A DNA stretch of 64,000 bases from CAZWDO01 sp964632485 [NCBI: uncultured bacterium] (GTDB taxonomy: Bacteria; JAGOEH01), in assembly GCA_964632485.1 (NCBI GenBank), contig CAZWDO010000001.1:258396-322395 (forward strand). The letters are read 5' to 3'. Positions 51,834 to 59,349 of this stretch are shown here, one piece after another. The position numbers were made by a program, and so were the translations under genes. The notes below the pieces were generated by a model. That model worked only from the letters and a program-made list of their open reading frames with translations, did no database searches and was not told the DNA's origin. Positions within the stretch are counted from its first letter, which is position 1. Every line of letters begins with the position of its first letter.

Positions 51834-51867
51834 CTTACCAACTCGCGGAGGCAGCATCCGCGGTAAG
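51834..51867. repeat. Bulged inverted repeat
   Basis: CTTAC (51834-51838) plus CGCGGA (51844-51849) pair with TCCGCG (51857-51862) plus GTAAG (51863-51867), leaving a one-sided five-base bulge and a seven-base loop. It lies just behind the stop of the 68-residue protein gene. No T-run follows on either strand, so it is not a classical terminator. Confidence 0.45.
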
Positions 51868-51888
51868 TGAAAGATAAGGCTGTCTGAG

Positions 51889-52095
51889 TCAGCTTTTTTT
51901 AGATGTTTTTGCGCTAATTTTATTAATAACCCAGCTACAGATATAAAACACTATTAGCCATATTCCCAAATCGATGATGAATCCTGGCCAAAAGGAAAAT
52001 CTGGTAAATGGATCAAAACTAAAAAATCGAAAGCTCAAACGAGTGATGATAAACGTTAGGGCCAAGGCTAAAAATGATTTCATGATGCTCGTCAT
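51889..52095 (-). CDS. Small membrane protein of unknown function
   Basis: A 68-residue protein with two hydrophobic segments (about 8-24 and 38-58) and a Lys-rich tail. AGGAG lies nine bases upstream of the ATG, and base use looks coding. The gene starts 33 bases beyond an attC-like element, which makes it a possible gene cassette. No family recognised. Confidence 0.55.
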   Translation of the reverse strand: MTSIMKSFLALALTFIITRLSFRFFSFDPFTRFSFWPGFIIDLGIWLIVFYICSWVINKISAKTSKKS

Positions 52096-52127
52096 GGTAC
52101 GTGTCTCCTTCAGGGTTGATGGGTGAC

Positions 52128-52207
52128 GCCTAACGATGGAACGCGGCGTGTTGCGGCGATAAAATCAATGCAAATAGACAGCGTCCGGGTTGATCGCTTG
52201 GTTAGGC
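52128..52207 (-). repeat. attC-like recombination site
   Basis: The 80-base element begins with GCCTAAC (RYYYAAC) and ends with GTTAGGC (GTTRRRY), the core sites of integron attC sequences. Inside, AACGCGGCG can pair with CGTCCGGGTT with one mismatch and one bulged base, as in the L boxes of attC, leaving a variable loop. It starts five bases after the stop of the gene at 52212 and precedes another small gene, which is the arrangement of a gene cassette. No integrase gene is in the window. Confidence 0.5.
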
Positions 52208-52211
52208 CGAT

Positions 52212-52514
52212 TTACAGGATAATTTTAAGCAATTTTGTATAATCAGATTCGATAATAGGGGCAGGAACCAATGTTTGGACCAGTTCCGTTATCCATTCTC
52301 TGGATGTATTAATTTCTTCCAGCCTAATTCCATTCACTTGTCCGGTTAAAATTTCATAATGCCCGATATTGACTTTTATTGGCTCTCTTTCACCTTTAGG
52401 CAGTACCTCAATAAATATCGTTTTTTCTTTTGAGTTGATATTAAGTATTAACATTTTTCCAAACCTTTTAAATTTTTTGTTAACTACTAATTTAATGATG
52501 CTTTCTGTTATCAT
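52212..52514 (-). CDS. Small soluble protein of unknown function next to an EcsC remnant
   Basis: A protein of about 100 residues. It starts MITESIIKLVVNKKFKRFGKM, followed by a beta-rich LILNINSKEKTIFIEVLPKGEREPIKVNIGHYEI and a Trp-containing SREWITELVQTLVP. The alternation of short strands and good codon use suggest a real gene. The ATG at 52514 is taken over a TTG at 52529. It directly follows the EcsC remnant on the same strand and ends next to the attC-like element. Confidence 0.55.
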   Translation of the reverse strand: MITESIIKLVVNKKFKRFGKMLILNINSKEKTIFIEVLPKGEREPIKVNIGHYEILTGQVNGIRLEEINTSREWITELVQTLVPAPIIESDYTKLLKIIL

Positions 52515-52552
52515 GTTGCCTACTTGCAATGGAATATATTTTTGGTTTTGTA

Positions 52553-52748
52553 TTAGCCGCCATTCTTGGAATATTCGGCGAGCTGCTCAGGCGACATCAT
52601 TATAAAGTCGCCATTCATTGCCGCTCCGACTTCAGCACCGACAATCGGAATAACCTGCAGCCTTTCGCTTTGATAGATTGATGCCAAGTTGCTTTGCAAG
52701 CGCCCGGATTGTGAGAAGCGCGACCTCTTTTACTCGTATATTTTCAAT
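52553..52748 (-). pseudogene. EcsC-family 3' remnant with a frameshift
   Basis: The first frame reads IRVKEVALLTIRALAKQLG then INLSKRKA. After a frame change near 52640-52660 the text continues QVIPIVGAEVGAAMNGDFI and ends at a TAA (52555-52553). Together these match the conserved end of EcsC-family proteins (KRKALQxIPxxGAxxGAxxN). Only the C-terminal third is left, and it begins at the stop codon of the flavin reductase-like gene. Confidence 0.6.
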
Positions 52749-53379
52749 CCCGAATAAAATTCATAAATATCTTATCTTCTCTATTCGGCTCGGAAATTTT
52801 CCCTTTACCGAATTCGATCAGATTTAATACCCAGGCCATATTTTTCCCCAGAACCCGCATGATTTGCGCGCCTTCTTCATCCCGGACCGCCTCGCCCGGC
52901 GCCGCGCCATGGATGACATTCCAGTAATTCGAGGTGGGGATAATCATTTCGGAATAATTCAGATAGTGGTTCATTTGATCGAAGGTCGTGACGCCCCCGG
53001 AACGCCTGACAGCGACAATGGCGGCGCCCACTTTAAGCCGCATCAACCGGCCGTTGACTCCGGCCACGTAGAAAGCCCGGTCCAAAAAAGCTTTCATGGT
53101 TGCGCCAATGCCTGAATAATGCACCGGCGAACCTATAATAATGCCGTCCGCGACTTTCATCATTTGGATCCACGGATTGACTTCATCATCGATGATGCAT
53201 CTCTCGTTTCGATTCTTCGCGCAGGCTCCGCAAGCGAGACATCCTCTCAGTTTACAGTTACCGACATGCACAATTTCGGATTCGATTTTCGCCTTCTCAA
53301 GTTCAGCTAAAATCATCTGTAGTGCATGATATGTATTGCCATCTTTACGAGGACTTCCATTAAATGCGATTACTTTCAT
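52744..53379 (-). CDS. NADPH-dependent FMN reductase/iron-sulfur flavoprotein-like
   Basis: A 211-residue flavodoxin-fold protein. The FMN phosphate loop is FNGSPRKDGNTYHAL (residues 6-20), the flavin-ring loop GSPVHYSGIGATMKAFLDRAF. A Cys set, Cys42/47/50/53/61 (CKLRGCLACGAC), could bind a 4Fe-4S cluster as in archaeal-type iron-sulfur flavoproteins. It probably carries electrons to small molecules or oxygen. AGGAG lies five bases before the ATG. Its 3' end abuts the EcsC remnant. Confidence 0.88.
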   Translation of the reverse strand: MKVIAFNGSPRKDGNTYHALQMILAELEKAKIESEIVHVGNCKLRGCLACGACAKNRNERCIIDDEVNPWIQMMKVADGIIIGSPVHYSGIGATMKAFLDRAFYVAGVNGRLMRLKVGAAIVAVRRSGGVTTFDQMNHYLNYSEMIIPTSNYWNVIHGAAPGEAVRDEEGAQIMRVLGKNMAWVLNLIEFGKGKISEPNREDKIFMNFIRD

Positions 53380-53456
53380 AGATTCTCCTGTTGAAAAATA
53401 TTAACGGTTTTCAAGCGCCTAGCGGGATTTACGCTCAAAAGATAGATAATCACTCC

Positions 53457-53568
53457 AATGACTGAAACTTAACTCTAATTAGCCCGGCCAGTCATTCCTG
53501 TTCAGTTTGTAACTAAAATCCTGCATACCCAAAATTATCGGCCCGACACCGCATTTTGTTGGGGCCGA
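53457..53568 (-). promoter_or_regulatory. Structured leader of the flavin reductase-like gene
   Basis: Within the predicted 225-base leader two perfect inverted repeats occur: TCGGCCC/GGGCCGA (53538-53544 with 53562-53568, 17-base loop) and AATGACTG/CAGTCATT (53457-53464 with 53489-53496, 24-base loop). They could form consecutive stems in the mRNA. I recognise no known riboswitch. The remaining gap sequence (53380-53757) holds only the promoter and the terminator listed separately. Confidence 0.35.
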
Positions 53569-53605
53569 ATATTCAAACAGAGTGAAAATAATCCCTCTTA
53601 AGTAC

Positions 53606-53634
53606 ATTATACCACATATTTAAAATATTTCCAA
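53606..53634 (-). promoter_or_regulatory. Promoter of the flavin reductase-like gene
   Basis: On the minus strand TTGGAA (53634-53629), a 17-base spacer and a perfect TATAAT (53611-53606), preceded by TGTGG. It would produce an unusually long leader before the ATG at 53379. Confidence 0.6.
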
Positions 53635-53700
53635 GATTATTTTATTTTGCTAAAAACCCATAAAACCTAAAATTTCCGATTTGCTGAGGAGCGCTAAATA

Positions 53701-53736
53701 AAAAACCCGCCCTTTGTCAGGCAAAAGGCGGGTTTT
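53701..53736 (-). terminator. Rho-independent terminator of the M3 peptidase gene
   Basis: AAAACCCGCC and its complement form a GC-rich stem, extended by CTTTG/CAAAA, around a short loop, with T-runs on the exit side of the minus strand. It lies 21 bases after the peptidase stop codon. Confidence 0.85.
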
Positions 53737-53757
53737 TCACTAATCAGCGGGAAAGGA

Positions 53758-55878
53758 TCAATTTTTCAAACCGCGACGTTTCAAGAGCGATTCCACGGAA
53801 GGATCGGCGCCGCGGAACTCTTTATAAAGTTTCATAGGATCTTCAGTGCCGCCTTTTTCGAGGATGCATTTACGGAAAGCGCTGGCATATTTCTGGTTAA
53901 ACAGATCGCCACTGGACTTGAATGCGTCAAAGGCGTCGGCATCCAAAACTTCCGCCCAGATATAGCTGTAGTAACCGGCCGAATAGCCGCCGGAAAAAAT
54001 ATGGTTGAAATAGGGAGTACGGTAGCGGACGATAATTTCCGGGATCAAGCCGATTTTATCAAGGGAATTTTTTTCAAATTGATTGACGTCATCGATAGAC
54101 TGTGATCCGTCATAGGTATGCCAATCTAAATCCAATAAAGCGGCCGACAGGTATTCGGTGGTAATAAAACCCTGATTGAATTTAGAAGATTTATTGATTT
54201 TATCGATCAGCTCCTGGGGAATCGGCTCGCCGGTTTGATAATGTTTGGCATAACTTTGCAGGACCTCTGGTTCCAGAGCCCAATTTTCCATGATCTGCGA
54301 GGGCAACTCAACAAAATCCCGCGCGACTGCGGTACCGGACAAAGTCGGGTACACGCATTTCGATAGCAGCCCATGCAGGCCGTGGCCAAATTCATGGAAT
54401 AACGTCTCAACCTCGTCAAGCGTCAGCAGCGAAGGAGTCGAAGCGGTGGGTTTGGTAAAATTACCATTATTGCAGATAATCGGCAACACCGCCAGGCCGT
54501 CTTTAACATACTGGTCGCGCAGGTTGTTCATCCAGGCGCCGCCGCGTTTGCCTTCACGCGGATAATAATCTACATAGAGTATTCCGATCACGCTACTATC
54601 CGGATTGATCACCTCATACGTTTTAACATCTGGGTGATATTTTGGTAAATCTGAGCGTTCCTTAAATTGAATCCCGTAAAGCCTGTTAGCCACCGAAAAA
54701 ACTCCGTCGATGACATTTTGCAATTGAAAATAGGGGCGCAATTCCTCTTCCGAAAGATCATATTTGGCCTTTTTCAATTTTTCCGCGTAATACCACCAAT
54801 CCCAGGGTTCCAGTTTAAAATTACCATCTTCCTTATTAATAATATCCTGTAATTCTTTAACTTCCTGTTGGGCTTTGGCCAGAGCGGGCTTCCAGATTTT
54901 CAGCAGAAAATCATAAACCGGCTGCGGTTCCTTGGCCATATTTTCTTCCAGTACATAATGGGCATGGGTTTTGTATCCCAACAGATTGGCGCGTTCCAGA
55001 CGCAATTTAACAATTTCAGCGGCCAACGCCTTATTGTCAAGGGAATCATTATAATCGCCCCGCATGATATAGGCCTTGAACAGTTTCTCCCGCAGGCAAC
55101 GATTATCCGCATAGGTTATAAACGGGATCAGGCTCGATTTTTGAACCGTGAACACCCATTTGCCGGCTAAACCCCGTTTAGCAGCTTCTTCCGCTGCCGT
55201 TTCCTTTGCCATGGCCGGCAATCCGGCCAGATCCTCTTCGTTTTCTAGGAGCATCTGGTACCGATCGTTTTCAGCAAGGGTATTATCACCGAATTTCAAT
55301 GTCAATTGCGAAAGCTTTTGATTAATCTCCCGCAATTTTTGCTGGTTGATCGAATCAAGGGCCGCGCCCTGGCGGACAAACTGCTTATAATAATAGTCCA
55401 ACAATTTTTGCTGTTCCAGGTTTAAATCCAGATTATCTTTTTGCCCCCAAACCTGTTGGACACGGACAAATAATTTGGGATTCATGCTGATATCATCGGA
55501 ATGAGTTGAGATTTTTTCGGCAATAACTTTCGCCGCTTCCTGCATTTCAGGAGTACTCATCGACTCATTCATAGCATAAAAAATATTCTGCACTTCAGCC
55601 AGCAAACGACCGCTGTAGGACAAAGCAGCAATTGTGTTGTCAAAATCCGGCGCGGCCGAATTGCTTACAATCGTTTCAATTTCTTCTTTGTTAAGTCGAA
55701 TCGCCTCTTCCACTGCCGGCACATAATGCTCAGGTTTAATCTTATTAAAATCAGGCGCTCCAAAGGGAGTATCACTCTTTACCAACAACGGATTATCTCC
55801 TGTTTCGGATTTTGGGGTGGATTTCTGACAGTAAACCATCAAACCCAGTACAAGTAACAAAACACAAAAACGCCGCAT
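53758..55878 (-). CDS. M3-family metallopeptidase lipoprotein (Dcp/oligopeptidase A type)
   Basis: A 706-residue zinc oligopeptidase. The signal peptide ends in a lipobox (VLGLMVYC, Cys about residue 17). A helical N-terminal half follows, then the catalytic HEFGHGLHG motif at about residue 495 and the third ligand in the following helix region (ARDFVELPSQIMENW, Glu). The end FRGADPSVESLLKRRGL is typical of the family. As a lipoprotein it should degrade oligopeptides in the periplasm or at the outer membrane. GGAAGG precedes the ATG. Confidence 0.93.
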   Translation of the reverse strand: MRRFCVLLLVLGLMVYCQKSTPKSETGDNPLLVKSDTPFGAPDFNKIKPEHYVPAVEEAIRLNKEEIETIVSNSAAPDFDNTIAALSYSGRLLAEVQNIFYAMNESMSTPEMQEAAKVIAEKISTHSDDISMNPKLFVRVQQVWGQKDNLDLNLEQQKLLDYYYKQFVRQGAALDSINQQKLREINQKLSQLTLKFGDNTLAENDRYQMLLENEEDLAGLPAMAKETAAEEAAKRGLAGKWVFTVQKSSLIPFITYADNRCLREKLFKAYIMRGDYNDSLDNKALAAEIVKLRLERANLLGYKTHAHYVLEENMAKEPQPVYDFLLKIWKPALAKAQQEVKELQDIINKEDGNFKLEPWDWWYYAEKLKKAKYDLSEEELRPYFQLQNVIDGVFSVANRLYGIQFKERSDLPKYHPDVKTYEVINPDSSVIGILYVDYYPREGKRGGAWMNNLRDQYVKDGLAVLPIICNNGNFTKPTASTPSLLTLDEVETLFHEFGHGLHGLLSKCVYPTLSGTAVARDFVELPSQIMENWALEPEVLQSYAKHYQTGEPIPQELIDKINKSSKFNQGFITTEYLSAALLDLDWHTYDGSQSIDDVNQFEKNSLDKIGLIPEIIVRYRTPYFNHIFSGGYSAGYYSYIWAEVLDADAFDAFKSSGDLFNQKYASAFRKCILEKGGTEDPMKLYKEFRGADPSVESLLKRRGLKN

Positions 55879-55948
55879 AAGACCTTCCTTCCGGTTAAGT
55901 GTATTGATTGCGGGCTTTAAATTTATACCCCGCTATGAGAATAAAATT

Positions 55949-55977
55949 ATGTTAACCACAATTCAATATAAAGTCAA
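55949..55977 (-). promoter_or_regulatory. Promoter of the M3 peptidase gene
   Basis: On the minus strand TTGACT (55977-55972), a 17-base spacer and TAACAT (55954-55949), about 65 bases upstream of the ATG at 55878. Confidence 0.55.
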
Positions 55978-56113
55978 ATATAATTCCCAAAAAACTACAT
56001 TTTATAATCTTTTTATTCACGGTCCTTCCCGGAATAAAATATCCCGGGAATTTTTAGCCATTATCCGATCGTTTTTCAGACAGCATGTTAATTCCACAGG
56101 CAAAAGAGGGCTG

Positions 56114-59100
56114 TTACGAACCGGTTGAGATTTCTTCACTGCCAACAGCAGATTCAGAATAAATCTGGCTGATCGGTGGGGCATCAGGATTTTCAGAGGG
56201 CCGCCAATAAATAAAGCTCGGCCAGAATCGGCTCCAGAAGGTTCTCAGATCATCCAGATAGGTGTAAAAAACCGGTACGGCAAATAAAGTCATCAGTGTT
56301 GAACTGATCAACCCGCCGATCATTGTAATTCCCATAGGAGAATACGGAATACCAATCAGAGAGGTATTTCCGACCGCCATGGGGAAAAGTCCGCAAATCG
56401 TCGTCATGGCCGTCATCATGATCGGACGCAGACGATGCGCGCCCGCTTCAATGATCGCCTCATCGCGCGAGTAGCCCATATTCCGAAACTGATTAATCAT
56501 GTCTATCAACACAATGGCGTTGTTGACCACCACACCGATCAGAACGACCAAACCGATACCGGCCATTATTTCAAACGTGGTTCCCGAGAGGTAAAGCAAC
56601 CAAAACGATCCGGTGAACGCCGCCGGAATGGAAATCAGTACGGAAACGGGCAGTATAAAAGACTCGAAGAGCACGCCCATGATAATAAACACAAAAACCA
56701 CCGAGAGCAGCAATGCCAGGTTCAGCGCGTTATCCTGCTCTTCCATCCGCCGGAAGCGTTGTCCCTGTTCATAAGAATAGCCAGTCGGGAAATTATAATT
56801 GCTGATAATTTTTTCAATTCGCCCCGATATTCGTTCCAAATCGTCGGAATCGACGAAAATTGTCAGTTCCATGAACGATTTTCCGTTTTCCCGGCGAATA
56901 TTCCCCACTCCCCGATGAAAAGTCAAATCGGCAATTGAGGAGATAGTCGTTTCCTTGTTATCTTCGGTCTGCAGGAAAAAATTTTCCAGTTGAGCGACAG
57001 ATTGCCGCTGGTCAGAATCGGATTTCAGGTAAATATCGATCTCTTTTTCGGCGGTTTTGAAATTGGATATTTTGCGTCCCCGCAGATAAAATGACAGATA
57101 TTGACTCAAATAAGAGGGATTAATGCCAACGGCATACGATTTTTCCCGGTCCATTCTAATGTGGATTTCCTCATTGCCGATTTCGGTTTCCGTATCCACG
57201 CCTAATACGCCATCTACCAGCCGCAGTTGTTTTTCCAGATCATCGCAAAGTTCCGTCAAGACGTTGGTATCATACCCACGCAGGGTATAAGTCACCGATT
57301 TGTTCATTCCTGAAGGATCTTCACGCCATGATGTACGAATGCGGATACCGGGAATGACCGGCAACGAATTCTTGATATTTTGGCCCAGCTCTTCCCGGCT
57401 GAGTTTTTTGCGGGGAAGAAGATTGAGTTTTTCCTTGATTTTTCGCAAAACCGTATGATACCATTGCGTTTCTTTACTGGGCTTGAGATAAACTTCAATC
57501 ATCCCACGTTGCCCCCAGGTCCGTGTTGTAATATGATCGACGCCATAGATAGAGTCGCGTTCCCAGATTTTTTTCGAGTAAAAATTAAGCACGCTATCCG
57601 CGCGTTCCGCCGAAAAATTGGGTGGAAAATTCACTCGTAAGCGGGCATCAGTGGGACCTCCCTCAGCCGAATCGCTTTTTTTCATTTTCTGAAAGGGGAT
57701 TACCTGACTGCCGATCATTACCAGGATAATCAAAACCATATCGGTACGATGATACAAAATTTTACCGAGGGAGAATTGATACTTTTTGATCAGTTTATCA
57801 ACAAAAGGATGTTTAACTGTATTAGCGGCAGGGCCGTGTATAATTGTAGTCCCCAGAGGAATCAGCACGAGAGCGATCAGCAGACTGGCTAAAAGGGCGA
57901 TTATTACCGGCATCCCAATGCGCAACAAATAAAAAGTTAATTCTGAATCCCCGCCCATGAACATCATGGGAACGAAGACCACAACCGTGGTCAGGGTTGA
58001 CATGATAATCGCCAGTCCTACTTCCGACGCGCCATGGATTGCGGCCCGTTTTCGTTCATAGCCCATGTTGTTGAAGCGATAGATATTTTCAGTGATAACA
58101 ATGGAATTATCGACGACCATGCCGATTGAAATCATCAGCCCGGTCAATGTGAACAGGTTTAAAGTCCATCCCATAAAATACATAGTAAGAATCGTAACCA
58201 TGAGACAAAGAGGAATGGCCATTGTAATGATGCTGGTTGATCCTAAGCGTTTAAAAAACATCAGCAGCACCAAAAAGGCAAAAAAACCGCCCCAGATACC
58301 GGTCATCTGGACATTAAAAATAGAATCGCGGATGATATTGCCCTGGGAGAAAAACAGAATGTACTTATACCCGGCAAGCTCCTTGCGATTTTTAAATTGT
58401 TCGATAAGGGTCTGATCCAGCAACTGGCATACTTCCACCGTATTGGCCTGGCTCTCTTTAAAAATGCCGATACCGGTGGCGATCTGGCCATCAATCCGCC
58501 AAATACTGCGCTGTTCATCGTCCACATCAAAAATCACACGGGCCACATCTTTAATCCGTATATTGTCCTGTATCTCCATTTCTTCAATTTCCCGGATATC
58601 ACGAAACCGCGAATCAACGCGCAACAACAATTTTTGCTCCCCTTCATACACATATCCGCTGGATAACCCAAAGTTATCTTTCCGTAATTTGGATACCAGG
58701 ATCGGCAGACTTACTCGATGCGCTTTAATTTTATTATTATCCAAAATAATCTGGATATATTTCTCCTTCATACCCCAAAGCTCGACATTAGCGACGCCTT
58801 TCAGGCGTTCCACCGGTTCTTTGATATACTTTTCAATGGTATGATTGGGGTCAGAATCCTCTTCGGGAAAAACCACTCCAAAGTACAAAATCGGTTCATC
58901 ATTTTCACGATAGCGATGAATGTAGAAATACTCGATTTCGTCCGGAAGTTCGGGCCGGGCGCGTTCCAGCCGATCGGTCACCTGGGCGTAAGCGACGTCC
59001 ATATTGGTTCCCTGGGCGAACTCAAGCCAGAACCAGCAACCGCGAGTTTGGGAATTACTGTGGACCCGGCGCAGGTCTTTAACGGTTTTCAGATTCCCTT

Positions 59101-59329
59101 CCAAGGGCTTAACGATCTGCTCTTCTATTTCCTTGGGATTGGCATCGGGGTAGGGAACCCAGACGCCTAAATTCGGGAAATTGAGGCCTTCGGGGAAAAG
59201 ATCGACTTTGATGCGCATATAGGCAATCATACCAATCACCAGAATTGCAAAAAGAATCATGCTGACGGTTACCGGACGGCGAATCGAAAACCGCGGCAAT
59301 AACCGTTCTTGTATTTTAGGTTCAGTCAT
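56114..59329 (-). CDS. RND efflux permease, second copy
   Basis: A 1071-residue inner-membrane proton-driven efflux permease. The first helix (about 19-38) is followed by porter-domain text FPEGLNFPNLGVWVPYPDANPKEIEEQI. TM4 has LTGLMISIGMVVDNSIVITENI with the proton-relay Asp, then STLTTVVVFVPMMFM. The second half repeats the fold (LALLLSVVFVFIIMGVLFESF, LVVLIGVVVNNAIVLIDMIN). The missing second Asp in TM4 (VDNSIV rather than DD) is usual in this subgroup. It lies 20 bp downstream of the other permease gene and shares its adaptor. Confidence 0.93.
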   Translation of the reverse strand: MTEPKIQERLLPRFSIRRPVTVSMILFAILVIGMIAYMRIKVDLFPEGLNFPNLGVWVPYPDANPKEIEEQIVKPLEGNLKTVKDLRRVHSNSQTRGCWFWLEFAQGTNMDVAYAQVTDRLERARPELPDEIEYFYIHRYRENDEPILYFGVVFPEEDSDPNHTIEKYIKEPVERLKGVANVELWGMKEKYIQIILDNNKIKAHRVSLPILVSKLRKDNFGLSSGYVYEGEQKLLLRVDSRFRDIREIEEMEIQDNIRIKDVARVIFDVDDEQRSIWRIDGQIATGIGIFKESQANTVEVCQLLDQTLIEQFKNRKELAGYKYILFFSQGNIIRDSIFNVQMTGIWGGFFAFLVLLMFFKRLGSTSIITMAIPLCLMVTILTMYFMGWTLNLFTLTGLMISIGMVVDNSIVITENIYRFNNMGYERKRAAIHGASEVGLAIIMSTLTTVVVFVPMMFMGGDSELTFYLLRIGMPVIIALLASLLIALVLIPLGTTIIHGPAANTVKHPFVDKLIKKYQFSLGKILYHRTDMVLIILVMIGSQVIPFQKMKKSDSAEGGPTDARLRVNFPPNFSAERADSVLNFYSKKIWERDSIYGVDHITTRTWGQRGMIEVYLKPSKETQWYHTVLRKIKEKLNLLPRKKLSREELGQNIKNSLPVIPGIRIRTSWREDPSGMNKSVTYTLRGYDTNVLTELCDDLEKQLRLVDGVLGVDTETEIGNEEIHIRMDREKSYAVGINPSYLSQYLSFYLRGRKISNFKTAEKEIDIYLKSDSDQRQSVAQLENFFLQTEDNKETTISSIADLTFHRGVGNIRRENGKSFMELTIFVDSDDLERISGRIEKIISNYNFPTGYSYEQGQRFRRMEEQDNALNLALLLSVVFVFIIMGVLFESFILPVSVLISIPAAFTGSFWLLYLSGTTFEIMAGIGLVVLIGVVVNNAIVLIDMINQFRNMGYSRDEAIIEAGAHRLRPIMMTAMTTICGLFPMAVGNTSLIGIPYSPMGITMIGGLISSTLMTLFAVPVFYTYLDDLRTFWSRFWPSFIYWRPSENPDAPPISQIYSESAVGSEEISTGS

Positions 59330-59349
59330 AAATACCTCCCCCCCTGGCT

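Noticed and set aside
56026-56050. Terminator of the RND operon (TTCCCGG/CCGGGAA hairpin)
   Set aside because: The T-run is on the plus-strand side, whereas the operon is on the minus strand, so polarity does not fit; left as an unexplained hairpin.
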